64,000 nt of DNA from Mumia sp. Pv4-285 (GCF_041320275.1 NZ_CP162023.1:3596001-3660000); one strand, 5' to 3'; counted from the first letter of the stretch, positions 8,440 to 17,544 are shown. Numbers and translations: made by a program. Notes: generated by a model not told the origin, from the sequence alone.

Positions 8440-9543
8440 CTAGAGCACGGACGACGCCACGTCAGCCGCAATGCGTTCGAGGAGGCTCGGCGCGTCGGTG
8501 ACGCAGCGTGCGAGGTCGGGCTCGAGATCCTGGAGGGCGAAGACACGGTCGACGCCGGCGCCGCGGGCAGCATCGTCGGTCAGGGTCGTACGACCGCAGA
8601 CGACGAACACCGCGGTCCCCCGCGCGGCGGCACGGGCGGCGACGACCGCAGGACCCTTTCCTCGCAGCGTCTGCTCGTCGAACGAACCCTCGCCGGTGAT
8701 CACCACGTCGGCCTCGTCGAGGGCTCGGTCGAGCCCGACGAGGTCCAGCACGAGCTCCGCACCCGACCGGGTCTCGGCGCCGAGCAGCGCGAGCGCCGCG
8801 AAGCCGACCCCGCCGGCGGCACCGGCGCCGGGCGCGTCGCGCAGGTCGTGTCCCGTCGCGGCCGCGACGACGTCCGCCCATCGCGCGAGCGCCGCGTCGA
8901 GGGCCGCGACCTGATCGGGGTCCGCGCCCTTCTGCGGCCCGTAGACGACCGCGGCACCGTGCTCACCCGTGAGCGGGTTGTCGACGTCGCATGCGACCAC
9001 GAGGGACACGCCGTCGAGGCCGAGACCGTCAAGATCGAGCGAGGCGACGTCGGCGAGACCGGCGCCCCCGTCGCGTACGGAAGCACCGTCCGCGTCGAGC
9101 ACCCGTGCGCCGAGGGCGGCGAGCATGCCCGCACCACCGTCGGTCGAGGCGCTCCCACCGATCCCGACGACGATGCGGGTCGCCCCGTCGGCGACCGCCG
9201 CAGCGACGGCCTCACCGAGACCGCGCGAGGTCGTCGTCAGCGGAGCCGGTCCGTCCTCGAGTCGGACCAGGCCGCACGCGTCGGCCATCTCGACGACGGC
9301 GTCGTCGCCGTTCCGCGCGATCGTCGTCGCGACCGGCTGGCCGGTGGGTCCGGCAACGGTCACCGGCACCGGCGTCCAGCCCGCTGCCAGGGCCGCCGCG
9401 ACCGTACCGTCACCGCCGTCGGCGATCGGGAGCTCCACGGCCTCGGCACCCGCGGCGCGCAGACCGCGAGCGATCGAAGCCGCGACCTGGGCGGCGTCGA
9501 GCGACCCCTTGAACTTGTCCGGCGCGACGAGGAACCGGGTCAC
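8440..9543 (-). CDS. glxK: Glycerate kinase (GarK/GlxK family)
   Basis: Phosphorylates D-glycerate with ATP, in this family usually giving 2-phosphoglycerate, and so feeds the product of an oxidative or aldolytic pathway into lower glycolysis. The 367-residue protein starts TRFLVAPDKFKGSLDA, the family hallmark for the substrate site. It has the Gly-rich stretches PIADGGDGTVAAALAAG and VGIGGSASTDGGAGMLAALG, and the late ITGEGSFDEQTLRGKGP motif. The start is GTG 9543, overlapping the stop of the TIM-barrel gene by 4 bp (GTGA). A longer frame upstream lacks similarity. It is the last enzyme of the LacI-controlled operon. Confidence 0.92.
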   Translation of the reverse strand: MTRFLVAPDKFKGSLDAAQVAASIARGLRAAGAEAVELPIADGGDGTVAAALAAGWTPVPVTVAGPTGQPVATTIARNGDDAVVEMADACGLVRLEDGPAPLTTTSRGLGEAVAAAVADGATRIVVGIGGSASTDGGAGMLAALGARVLDADGASVRDGGAGLADVASLDLDGLGLDGVSLVVACDVDNPLTGEHGAAVVYGPQKGADPDQVAALDAALARWADVVAAATGHDLRDAPGAGAAGGVGFAALALLGAETRSGAELVLDLVGLDRALDEADVVITGEGSFDEQTLRGKGPAVVAARAAARGTAVFVVCGRTTLTDDAARGAGVDRVFALQDLEPDLARCVTDAPSLLERIAADVASSVL

Positions 9544-10436
9544 AGGTAGGGCTCGACGAGCTCGGCGTAGCGGCGAGCCATCGTCGCGACCACGTCCTCG
9601 CCCGGCGCCGCCCACACGTCGGCGTTGAAGATCTCGACCTCGACGTCTCCGGTGTAGCCGGTCGCCGCGACCGCGCGCGTGAACGCCGGGAAGTCGACGT
9701 GGCCGTCGCCCATCATCCCGCGCCCGAGCAGGTTGTCGGCCGGGATCGGGGTGATCCAGTCACAGACCTGGTAGGCGACGATCCGGTCGCCGGCGCGGGC
9801 GATCTGCGCCTCCACGTCGGGCTCCCACCACAGGTGGTAGGTGTCGACGACGACGCCGACCTGCGCGACGGGGTGCTGCTCGGCGATGTCGAGCGCCTGC
9901 CGCAGGGAGGAGACGACGCCGCGGTCGGCAGCGAAGATGGGGTGCATCGGCTCGATGCCGAGGCGGACGCCTCGCTCGGCGGCGTACGGCGCGAGCCGGC
10001 CGATCGCCTCGGCCGCTCGTTCGCGTGCTCCGACGATGTCCTTGCTCCCGTCCGGCAGCCCGCCGGGGACGAGGACGAGCACGTCGGTCCCGAGCGCGAC
10101 GCACTCGTCGATCGCGGCGCGGTTGTCGGCGTGCGCGGTCTCGCGGGCGTCGGGATCGGCGGCCGTGAAGAAGCCGCCTCGGCACAAGGAGGACACGCGC
10201 AGCCCGCTGTCGGCGACCCAGCGGGCCGCCGTCTCCAGACCGACCTCGGCCACCGGCTCGCGCCAGAGGCCGATCGACGAGAGGCCCGCGGCACGCGTGC
10301 CGTCGAGCGCCTCCCGCAGCGACCACTGCGCGGTCGTCCGCTGGTTCAGCGACAGGCGTGACAGTCGCGGGTCGCCCACCGACGGCGTCTCGACGCGCGC
10401 TGCGACCCCGCTCGGGACGTCCACCACGGTCGTCAT
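9540..10436 (-). CDS. Sugar phosphate isomerase/epimerase (TIM barrel, AP-endonuclease-2 fold)
   Basis: 298 residues of the xylose-isomerase-like TIM-barrel superfamily, which holds sugar, keto-sugar and cyclitol isomerases and epimerases and some dehydratases. Candidate metal ligands lie at the ends of the beta strands: Glu in LGIEPMHPIFA, Asp-His in VVVDTYHLWWEPD, and Glu in DVEVEIFN. The N-terminal RLSLNQRTTAQWSLREAL holds the conserved strand 1. ATG 10436 overlaps the stop of the DUF993 gene (ATGA). The exact reaction cannot be read from the sequence. Sitting between an aldolase-like protein and glycerate kinase, it probably acts on an early keto-sugar or on an aldol product. Confidence 0.85.
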   Translation of the reverse strand: MTTVVDVPSGVAARVETPSVGDPRLSRLSLNQRTTAQWSLREALDGTRAAGLSSIGLWREPVAEVGLETAARWVADSGLRVSSLCRGGFFTAADPDARETAHADNRAAIDECVALGTDVLVLVPGGLPDGSKDIVGARERAAEAIGRLAPYAAERGVRLGIEPMHPIFAADRGVVSSLRQALDIAEQHPVAQVGVVVDTYHLWWEPDVEAQIARAGDRIVAYQVCDWITPIPADNLLGRGMMGDGHVDFPAFTRAVAATGYTGDVEVEIFNADVWAAPGEDVVATMARRYAELVEPYL

Positions 10437-11602
10437 GGACGCGCTCCTGCAGTCTCGAGGAGCAGGCCGAGCCGGTGTGCGGCGAGGTCGGGGTCCGGCA
10501 GCAGCCGCGCCTCGTTGGCGAGCGCGAACACCTCGGACAGGTGCACCACGCTGCGCGCCGACTGCAGGCCCGAGACCATCGTGAACCCGGGCTGGTGGCC
10601 CGACAGCCACGCGAGGAACGCGATGCCGGTCTTGTAGTAGTAGGTCGGTGCGCTGAAGATGTGCCTCGAGAGCGCCAGGGTCGGCGCCATCTCGGCGTCG
10701 TACGTCGCCAGGTCGCCGTCGTCGAGCGCGGCCAGGGCGGCCGACGCTGCTGGGGCGACCGCCGCGAACGCGCCGAGCAGCGCGTCGGAGTGGTGCGTAC
10801 CGTCTCCGCGGATCAGCTCGGGGTAGTGGAAGTCGTCACCGGTGTAGAGGCGTACGCCCTCCGGCAGGGCTGCGCGCAGACCTACCTCGTGCTCGGCCGA
10901 CAGCAGCGAGACCTTCACGCCGTCGACCCGGTCGGCGTGCGCCTCGACGAGCTGGAGGAACGTGGCCGTCGCCGTGTCGACGTCGGCCGAGCCCCAGTAG
11001 CCGGCCAGGTGGGGGTCGAACGCCTCGCCCAGCCAGTGCAGGACGACCGGCTCGCTGACCTGGCTGAGGACCGTGTCGTAGACCGTCAGGTAGTCCTCGG
11101 CCGTCGACGCGATCGCCGCCAGGTGCCGAGACGCCATCACGATCACCTGGGAGCCGGCGCCTTCGATCGCCGCGACCTGCTCGAGGTAGGCATCGGTCAC
11201 CTCGGCGAGCGTACGGAGCTCGTCACGGTGGTCGGTGCCGGCACCCGAGGCGATCCGCGCACCGACCTCGCGCGCCTGCTCGGCGCTGCGGGTCACGAGG
11301 TCGACCACGGCGGGCCAGTCGAGGCCCATGTTGCGCTGGGCGGTGTCCATCGCCTCGGCGACACCCATGCCGTACCGGAACAGGTGGCGCCGGAACGCGA
11401 GCGTGGACTCCCAGTCGACCGCCGCCGGGGCGCCGGGGACGTTCTCGCCGAACGGGTCGGCGACCACGTGCGCCGCGGCGAACACGGCCCGGCTCGCGTA
11501 CGGAGCGGGGTGGTCGGCGAACGTGCGCGCCTCGCGGAGCTCGATGCCCTGCCACGTGCCGTCGGCACGCGGGACCGCGACCGTGCCGCGCGTGGTCGTC
11601 AC
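10433..11602 (-). CDS. DUF993 protein, dihydrodipicolinate-synthase/aldolase-like
   Basis: 389 residues matching the DUF993 family, which is distantly related to the dihydrodipicolinate synthase (class I aldolase) group. Lys230 in ADRVDGVKVSLL is at the place expected for a Schiff-base lysine near the end of strand 6. The following GVRLYTGDDFHYPELI and the tail with FSAPTYYYKTGIAFLAWLSG are family features. No DUF993 member has a proven reaction that I know of; retro-aldol or lyase cleavage of a keto-sugar acid is an inference from fold and neighbours. GTG 11602 overlaps the oxidoreductase stop by 4 bp, so the four enzymes are translationally linked. Confidence 0.85.
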   Translation of the reverse strand: MTTTRGTVAVPRADGTWQGIELREARTFADHPAPYASRAVFAAAHVVADPFGENVPGAPAAVDWESTLAFRRHLFRYGMGVAEAMDTAQRNMGLDWPAVVDLVTRSAEQAREVGARIASGAGTDHRDELRTLAEVTDAYLEQVAAIEGAGSQVIVMASRHLAAIASTAEDYLTVYDTVLSQVSEPVVLHWLGEAFDPHLAGYWGSADVDTATATFLQLVEAHADRVDGVKVSLLSAEHEVGLRAALPEGVRLYTGDDFHYPELIRGDGTHHSDALLGAFAAVAPAASAALAALDDGDLATYDAEMAPTLALSRHIFSAPTYYYKTGIAFLAWLSGHQPGFTMVSGLQSARSVVHLSEVFALANEARLLPDPDLAAHRLGLLLETAGARP

Positions 11603-12756
11603 GCCGTCTCCTCGATGCTCACCGTCCGGCCCTCCCGCGACGACTCCAGCGCGGCATCGACCAGCTGGAGCCCGCGCACACCCGACCACAGGTCGTGGCG
11701 GTGCGGACGACCGGCGTGCCAGTCGAGGAGGAACTCCTCCCACTGCGCGCGGAACCCGTTCGCGAACTCCTGGTTGTCGGGCACCTCGGACCACTGGTCC
11801 CGGAAGACCTGGTCCGTCGGGAGATCCGGGTTCCAGACCGGCTTCGGCGTGCGCACCCGAGACTGCACCTTGCACCCGAAGAGGCCCGCCACTGCGGAGC
11901 CCTCCGTGCCGTCGACCTGGAACTCGACGAGCTCGTCCCGGTTGACGCGGACCGCCCACGAGGAGTTGATCTGCGCGACGATGCCGCCCTCGAGCTCGAA
12001 GATGCCGTACGCCGCGTCGTCCGCGGTCGCCTCGTAGGCCTCGCCCTTCTCGTCCCAGCGCTTCGGGATGTGCGTGACCGCGCGGGTCGTCACCTTCTCG
12101 ACCTTGCCGAGGATGTTCTCGAGGACGTAGTTCCAGTGGCAGTACATGTCGAGGACCATCCCGCCGCCGTCCTCGGCGCGGTAGTTCCAGCTCGGACGCT
12201 GGGCGGGGATGAGGTCGCCCTCGAAGACCCAGTAGCCGAACTCGCCCCGCACCGACAGGATGCGGCCGAAGTAGCCGGCGTCGACCAGCCGGCGCAGCTT
12301 GAGCAGGCCCGGCAGGTAGAGCTTGTCGTGGACGACGCCGTTGAGGATGCCTGCGGCGTCAGCCGCACGGGCGATCTCGACCCCCTCGCCGACGGTCTCG
12401 GCGATGGGCTTCTCGGTGTAGATCGCCTTGCCGGCCGCGATCGCCTTGAGGAGCGACTTCTTGCGCTCCGACGTGACGAGGGCGTCGAAGTAGATCGGCG
12501 CGGTCTCGTCGGCCAGGGCCTCGTCGACGTCCACCGTCCACTCGGCGATGCCGTGACGCTCGGCGAGCTCGGCGAGCTTGTCGGCGTTGCGGCCGACGAT
12601 CACCGGCTCGACCTGGAGGCGGCTCCCGTCGGGCAGCTCCACGCCGCCCTCGTCCCGGATCGCGAGGATCGAGCGGAGCAGGTGCTGGCGGTACCCCATC
12701 CGACCGGTGACGCCGTTCATGACGATCCGGACGCTCTGCTGTGCCATGGACTTCAC
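11599..12756 (-). CDS. Gfo/Idh/MocA family NAD(P)-dependent oxidoreductase
   Basis: 385 residues from GTG 12756. This start overlaps the livF stop (GTGA) and has GAGAG 5 bases upstream; an ATG at 12747 is the alternative. The N-terminal Rossmann domain carries RIVMNGVTGRMGYRQHLL. The family lysine is in YTEKPIAETV (EKP at residues 112-114 counted from the ATG), and the active-site region is GGGMVLDMYCHWNYV, with Asp200 and His204. Members oxidise or reduce sugars, inositols and sugar acids, often at C3 or C1 to a keto product. Here it most likely oxidises the imported compound before DUF993 acts. Confidence 0.88.
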   Translation of the reverse strand: MKSMAQQSVRIVMNGVTGRMGYRQHLLRSILAIRDEGGVELPDGSRLQVEPVIVGRNADKLAELAERHGIAEWTVDVDEALADETAPIYFDALVTSERKKSLLKAIAAGKAIYTEKPIAETVGEGVEIARAADAAGILNGVVHDKLYLPGLLKLRRLVDAGYFGRILSVRGEFGYWVFEGDLIPAQRPSWNYRAEDGGGMVLDMYCHWNYVLENILGKVEKVTTRAVTHIPKRWDEKGEAYEATADDAAYGIFELEGGIVAQINSSWAVRVNRDELVEFQVDGTEGSAVAGLFGCKVQSRVRTPKPVWNPDLPTDQVFRDQWSEVPDNQEFANGFRAQWEEFLLDWHAGRPHRHDLWSGVRGLQLVDAALESSREGRTVSIEETA

Positions 12757-13535
12757 CCGTTCTCTCGTGTGGCGGTCTCGGCCGGCGTGGCCTGTGCGTG
12801 GGCGGGCTCGCTCGGACGCCCGCCGAGGTAGAGCGCACCGAGCTGGGGGTCGGCGAGGAGCTCGGGCGCGGGGCCCGAGATGTGGACGCGTCCCAGGTCG
12901 AGCACGCAGCCGACGTCGGCGGTCTCGAGGGCGCGTCGGGCGTTCTGCTCGACGAGGAGCACGGCGATGCCCGCGTTGCGCATGCGGACCACCTGGTCGA
13001 AGACCGTGGCGGTCGTCTTGGGGTCGAGGCCCATCGACGGCTCGTCGAGGAGCACCACCTTCGGGCTCACCATCAGCGAGCGGGCGAACTCGACCTGCTT
13101 CTGCTGTCCACCGGACAGCAGGCCGGCGAGCTGCTTCCACCGCTCTCCGACGATCGGGAAGAGCGACTGGACGAACTCCATCCGCTCCGCCACCTTCGCC
13201 TTGTCGCGCACGGTGAACGCGCCGAGCATGACGTTCTCCTCGACCGTCATCTCGCGGAACACGCTGTGCCCCTGGAGGACGTGGGCGAGACCCGAGGCGA
13301 GCATCGCCTGGGGGCCTTGACCGGTCACGTCGACGCCGTCGACGACGACCGACCCCGACCGTGGGGTCAGCAGTCCGCTGGCCACCTTCAGGACGGTCGA
13401 CTTGCCGGCGCCGTTCGGGCCGACGAGGCAGACCACCGAACCGGCGGGCACCTTCACGGTGAGGCCGCGGAGCACGAGCGCGGCGCGCCCGTACCCGGCC
13501 TCGATGTCGTTGAGCTCGAGCAGGTAGTCAGACAC
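12753..13535 (-). CDS. livF: Liv-type ABC importer ATP-binding protein
   Basis: 260 residues. It has Walker A GPNGAGKST, signature LSGGQQKQVEFAR, Walker B VVLLDEPSMGL and the LivF-type switch region VLLVEQNARRAL. The ATPase pairs with LivG to power the LivH/LivM permease. The 25-residue Ala/Pro/Glu-rich C-terminal extension (RPSEPAHAQATPAETATREN) is longer than usual. It overlaps livG by 8 bp and the downstream oxidoreductase by 4 bp. Substrate specificity resides in LivK, not here. Confidence 0.93.
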   Translation of the reverse strand: MSDYLLELNDIEAGYGRAALVLRGLTVKVPAGSVVCLVGPNGAGKSTVLKVASGLLTPRSGSVVVDGVDVTGQGPQAMLASGLAHVLQGHSVFREMTVEENVMLGAFTVRDKAKVAERMEFVQSLFPIVGERWKQLAGLLSGGQQKQVEFARSLMVSPKVVLLDEPSMGLDPKTTATVFDQVVRMRNAGIAVLLVEQNARRALETADVGCVLDLGRVHISGPAPELLADPQLGALYLGGRPSEPAHAQATPAETATRENG

Positions 13536-14292
13536 CGAGATACGCCTCCAGCACTCGCGGATCGGACTGGACCTCCGACGGAGGTCCTTCGGCGATCGGT
13601 CGACCGCGGTCGAACACGATGACGTGGTCGCTCAGGCTCATCACCATCTCCATGTTGTGCTCCACGACGACGAAGGTCCTGCCCTCGGCGTTGAGCTCGC
13701 GGATGAGGGTGCCGATCCGACCGATCAGAGCCGGGTTCACACCACCGGCGGGCTCGTCGAGCATGATGAGGTCGGGCTCGGCCATGAGGACACCGGCGAG
13801 CTCGAGCAGCTTCTGCTGGCCGTACGAGATGTCGGCCGCCTCGGACCGCTCCAGGTGGTCGATGCCGACGCGCCGCAGGTAGCCCCGGGCGCGCTCGATC
13901 TCGTCGTCGTCGCGCGCACCCTTGAGCAACGAGCGCAGCCCGTCGGTGCGGTGGGCGACCAGGACGTTCTCGAGGACGGTCATCCGCGGGAAGATCCGGC
14001 ACAGCTGGAAGCTGCGACCGATCCCTGCTCGCGCGATCCGGTGCGGCGACCGTCCGGTGACGTCGTTGCCCCGGTAGGTGACCTTGCCCGAGTCGGGCTT
14101 GATCATCCCTGTGACGCAGTTGAAGAACGTCGTCTTGCCGGACCCGTTCGGGCCGATCAGCGCGTTCACCTTGCCCTCGTGGAAGGTCACGGTCGCGTCG
14201 TCCACGGCCTTCACCCCACCGAAGGCCTTGCTGAGCGAGACCGTGGCGAGGCTCTCGCGGGGAGGTGCGATCGGGTTCGCGCTGGTGGTCAT
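13528..14292 (-). CDS. livG: Liv-type ABC importer ATP-binding protein
   Basis: 254 residues. It carries Walker A GPNGSGKTTFFNCVTG, typical of LivG in having TTFFN. It also carries the signature in ISYGQQKLLELAGVLM (divergent, SYGQQ for SGGQ), Walker B LIMLDEPAGGVNP and the switch histidine in FVVVEHNMEMVMSL. It drives branched-chain-amino-acid-type (HAAT) uptake. The start at 14292 overlaps livM by 4 bp. Together with livF it shows that the whole transporter is encoded as one unit. Confidence 0.93.
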   Translation of the reverse strand: MTTSANPIAPPRESLATVSLSKAFGGVKAVDDATVTFHEGKVNALIGPNGSGKTTFFNCVTGMIKPDSGKVTYRGNDVTGRSPHRIARAGIGRSFQLCRIFPRMTVLENVLVAHRTDGLRSLLKGARDDDEIERARGYLRRVGIDHLERSEAADISYGQQKLLELAGVLMAEPDLIMLDEPAGGVNPALIGRIGTLIRELNAEGRTFVVVEHNMEMVMSLSDHVIVFDRGRPIAEGPPSEVQSDPRVLEAYLGV

Positions 14293-15380
14293 CGCTTCGT
14301 CCTCTCTGGTGTGGCAGCGCCCGTGGCGGCGGTGTGCCGATCCGCCCGCTCGGACGTCTCCTCCTCGTCGCGCTCCAGCAGCTGCGCGGCCGTCATCTCC
14401 CGGATCGAGCTGCGCTCCGGGGTGAACCGGTCGACGAGCTTCATCCCGGCCGGGATGATCCCGTCGGGCATGAAGAGGACGACGACGCCGAGCAGCAGAC
14501 CGGTGGCGACGAGGTGGAACTGGGTGTCACCGAACTCGAGCTTGAAGTACTCCAGAGCGGTGCCCACGATGAGCGCGCCGAGCAGCGGGCCGTACAGCTG
14601 GCGGACGCCGCCGAGCAGCGCCATCAGCACCATGTAGGAGCCGATCAGGATCGAGAACTGGAACACCGGGTCCAGGTCGCCGAACCACAGCGCGTACATG
14701 CCGCCACCGAGCGCGGTGAAGAACGCCGAGACGACGTACACGACGAGCTTGTACGAGTAGGTCGGGATGCCGAGGGCCTCCGCCTTGTCCTCGTCCTCGC
14801 GGATGGCCTTGAGACCCATCCCGAACCGGGAGCGGTCGATCAGCCACCAGCAGAGCAGCGTCACCGCGAGGAGCGCCGCGAACAGGTAGAAGAACGTCTC
14901 GTGGTGCTCGGGACGCAGCATGTCCGGGAACGGACGCGGCACGACCAGGCCGTTCGAGCCACCCGTGAAGTCGCTCCAGCTCTGGAAGACCAGCAGCATG
15001 ATGAGCACGAGCGCGATCGACACGATGACGAACGACGCCCCACGCACCCGCAAGGCAGCCCAACCGACCGGGATCGCGAAGATCGCGACCAGGACGCCCG
15101 CGACTGCCCAGGCGACGAAGCTCGAGAGCTCCATCTTGGTGATCAGCAGCGCCGTCCCGTACGCCCCGAGGCCGAACCATGCCGCGTGGCCGAGCGAGAT
15201 GTAGCCGGTGAACCCGCCGACGAAGTTCCACGACGTGGAGAGCACCGCGTAGCTGAGCACGACGATGCCGGCCGACAGGATGTAGGGGTTGGCGGCCCAG
15301 CTGGGGAAGGTCAGCAGTGCAGCCGCGCACGCGGCGAACACCACGACCTTCGCCACGAAGACCTTAGAAACGCTGGGCAA
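14289..15380 (-). CDS. livM: Liv-type ABC importer permease
   Basis: 363 residues with about ten hydrophobic segments, beginning VFVAKVVVFAACAAALLTF. It has the LivM signature SLGHAAWFGLGAYGTALL and the coupling loop GMGLKAIREDEDKAEALGI. The C-terminal 35 residues after the last helix are hydrophilic. It forms the membrane pore with LivH. The start lies within the end of livH (17-bp overlap). Members transport amino acids but also urea, amides, aromatic acids and other small organic compounds, so the name does not fix the substrate. Confidence 0.92.
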   Translation of the reverse strand: MPSVSKVFVAKVVVFAACAAALLTFPSWAANPYILSAGIVVLSYAVLSTSWNFVGGFTGYISLGHAAWFGLGAYGTALLITKMELSSFVAWAVAGVLVAIFAIPVGWAALRVRGASFVIVSIALVLIMLLVFQSWSDFTGGSNGLVVPRPFPDMLRPEHHETFFYLFAALLAVTLLCWWLIDRSRFGMGLKAIREDEDKAEALGIPTYSYKLVVYVVSAFFTALGGGMYALWFGDLDPVFQFSILIGSYMVLMALLGGVRQLYGPLLGALIVGTALEYFKLEFGDTQFHLVATGLLLGVVVLFMPDGIIPAGMKLVDRFTPERSSIREMTAAQLLERDEEETSERADRHTAATGAATPERTKR

Positions 15381-16248
15381 GACGACCTCCGAAGAATCCT
15401 TGCGGCCGCAGCATCAGCGTGGCGAACAGCGCCACGTAGAAGATGGTCTGCGCCCACGTCGTCCCCATCGGGATCTGCAGCAGGCTCTGCCCGATGCCGA
15501 GCACCATCGCGGCGATCGCGGCGCCGGGGATGCTCCCCAGGCCGCCCACGACGATGATCGCCATCAACGGGCCGATCCAGTGCCAGTGCAACGACGGGTA
15601 GATGGTCGCGTCGAGCGACAGCGCCGTGCCGCCGATCGCCGCGGTGGCCAGACCGAGGCCGAAGCCGTAGCCCGCCACCCGGTCGGTCTTGATGCCGACC
15701 AGCTGGGCGGCCTCCTTGTGCTGGATGGTCGCACGCAGCGACTGGCCGAACTTCGTGTACTTCATGATCACGTACAGCGCGGCGAGCGACGACGCGGCCA
15801 ACCCGAACGTGATGAGCTTGACCACCGCGACGTGGGCGCCGAACACCTCGATGCTCTCGCCGCTGTAGCCGAGCTGGATGCGGCGCTGCGTGCCCGAGAA
15901 CACGAAGCCCAGCAGGCCCTCGATCGTCAGGGCGATCGCGAAGGTCAGCAGCACCGACATCATCGTGAGTGTCACCGGTCGGAGCCTCGCCACGAGCAGC
16001 CGCTGCATCAGGACGCCGACGGCGAAGAAGAGCGGGACCGTGACGATCAGGGAGAGCAACGGGTCGATGCCGGTCTCGCGGTGGAACCACCACGCGAGGT
16101 AGGCCGCGAGGATGAGGAACGCCGAGTGCGCGATCATCACCACCCGCATGATCCCGAAGTAGAGCGTGAGCCCGGCTGCCAGGAGGGCGTAGAGCCCTCC
16201 CAGCAGGATCCCCAGGATCAGGCTCTGGAAGAGGAGCGAGCCATCCAT
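15364..16248 (-). CDS. livH: Liv-type ABC importer permease
   Basis: 294 residues with about eight hydrophobic helices, starting MDGSLLFQSLILGILLGGLYALLA without its longer in-frame extension. The start was set at ATG 16248 because residues from there match LivH N-termini. The EAA-like cytoplasmic loop is FGQSLRATIQHKEAAQLVGI. Partner of LivM. It starts 7 bp after the livK stop, in one operon with it. Confidence 0.92.
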   Translation of the reverse strand: MDGSLLFQSLILGILLGGLYALLAAGLTLYFGIMRVVMIAHSAFLILAAYLAWWFHRETGIDPLLSLIVTVPLFFAVGVLMQRLLVARLRPVTLTMMSVLLTFAIALTIEGLLGFVFSGTQRRIQLGYSGESIEVFGAHVAVVKLITFGLAASSLAALYVIMKYTKFGQSLRATIQHKEAAQLVGIKTDRVAGYGFGLGLATAAIGGTALSLDATIYPSLHWHWIGPLMAIIVVGGLGSIPGAAIAAMVLGIGQSLLQIPMGTTWAQTIFYVALFATLMLRPQGFFGGRLAQRF

Positions 16249-16255
16249 CAGCGCG

Positions 16256-17479
16256 TCACCAAGCCGGCTTCGGGTAGATGATGTCGGCTTCCTTGACGTC
16301 CTCCGGGAGGACGATCTTGATCTCGCCACCGACGTACTGCTGGATCATGTGGGCGCCCTGCGGGCGGCCGTCGGCGTCCCAGCTCAGCGGCCCGACGACG
16401 GTCTCGACCTCGTTCTCGTGGAGCCAGTCGATCATCTTCTGCTGGCACTCGCCCTGCTCGGCGCACCCGGCGGCCTCGACGGCGGCGGCGACGACCTGGC
16501 CGGTCGTGTAGGCGTTGGCCTCGTCCTCGCCGGGCGGGTTGCCGTTGCGCTTGGTGTAGCTCTCGACGAACTCCTTGTTGGTGGCCACGGTGGCCTCCGT
16601 CGTGTAGCCGGTGGGCGAGAGGATGCCCTCCGTCTTGTCACCGATCGCCTCGGGGAACTCGGGGTTGGTCGGTGCGGTCGAGAACGCCGCCAGCTTCGGC
16701 TGGTAGTCGAGCTGCTGGAGCGCCACGATCAGGTTGACCGCGTCCTGGTACTGGGTGCCGCCCACGATCATGTCGGCGTCGGACGACTCGATCTTCGCGG
16801 CGATGCTGCTGAAGTCGGTGGTGTTCGGCGGGTACTTCTCGTCGACCACGGTCTTGACGCCCGCGGCCTCCATCTTGTCCTTGAGGCCGTACGCCGTGCC
16901 CATCGCGAACGGGTCGTCCATGGCCGCGTACGCCGCGGTCTTGGGGCGCTGGTCGGCGGGGAGGGCCTCGATCCACTCGGCGAGGTAGTTGTAGTGGTCG
17001 TTCGCGACCGCGGGGGCGGCGTAGAAGAGGTTGCCGAAGCCCTGCTCGAAGACCTCCGGAGCCGCACCTGCCGGCTCGACGAACAACATGCCGTACTCGT
17101 CGGCGACGCGGGCTGCGGGGACGACCAGGCGGGTCGAGAACGGCCCGAACACCAGGTCGACCTCGTCCTGGGCGATCAGGGACTCGTAGTCGGCGACGAC
17201 GCGGTCCGCGTTGGACTGGTCGTCGAGGATCTTCAGCTCGACCTTGCGTCCGAGGAGGCCGCCGGCGTCGTTGACGTCCGCCGCCCACGCCTCGTACCCG
17301 CGCTGGACGCCCTTGCCCGGCTCGGCGAAGTCACCCGTCAGGGGGAGCGAGACGCCGATGGTGATGGGGCCTTCGTCGTCACCGGAGCCGGAGTCAGATC
17401 CTCCGCATGCGGTGAGGGCCAGGGATGCGGCGCCGAGGATGGCGCCGATCCGCATGATGCTCGTTGTCTTCATCGACAT
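16256..17479 (-). CDS. livK: Extracellular substrate-binding lipoprotein of the Liv-type importer
   Basis: 407 residues. The signal peptide has lipobox LTAC (AASLALTACGG), so it is anchored outside the membrane. The mature part is a type I periplasmic-binding fold of the Leu/Ile/Val class, starting ITIGVSLPLTGDFAEPGKGV. The family usually binds amino acids through a Ser/Thr-Ser pocket, but related members bind amides or aromatic acids. The presence of sugar-type enzymes and a LacI regulator suggests a polyol, sugar acid or modified sugar. The start is ATG 17479 with GTAGGAG 4 bases upstream; ATG 17473 is possible. It is the first gene of the operon, next to the dual operator. Confidence 0.92.
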   Translation of the reverse strand: MSMKTTSIMRIGAILGAASLALTACGGSDSGSGDDEGPITIGVSLPLTGDFAEPGKGVQRGYEAWAADVNDAGGLLGRKVELKILDDQSNADRVVADYESLIAQDEVDLVFGPFSTRLVVPAARVADEYGMLFVEPAGAAPEVFEQGFGNLFYAAPAVANDHYNYLAEWIEALPADQRPKTAAYAAMDDPFAMGTAYGLKDKMEAAGVKTVVDEKYPPNTTDFSSIAAKIESSDADMIVGGTQYQDAVNLIVALQQLDYQPKLAAFSTAPTNPEFPEAIGDKTEGILSPTGYTTEATVATNKEFVESYTKRNGNPPGEDEANAYTTGQVVAAAVEAAGCAEQGECQQKMIDWLHENEVETVVGPLSWDADGRPQGAHMIQQYVGGEIKIVLPEDVKEADIIYPKPAW

Positions 17480-17517
17480 GACACTCCTACGATTTGAGGT
17501 CCGCGTGTCCGGGCCGC

Positions 17518-17543
17518 CGTAAGCGCTTTCGTAAGCGCTTACG
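17518..17543. promoter_or_regulatory. Dual LacI-type operator between livK and the lacI-family gene
   Basis: Two AAGCGCTT palindromes (cores 17521-17528 and 17533-17540), centres 12 bp apart. The second is embedded in the perfect 14-bp palindrome cgtaagcgcttacg. The central CG and flanking A/T pattern is the classic form bound by LacI/GalR dimers. They lie immediately downstream of the predicted livK -10 box and about 110 bp upstream of the regulator start, so both repression of livK and autoregulation are likely. Confidence 0.85.
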
Positions 17544-17544
17544 T

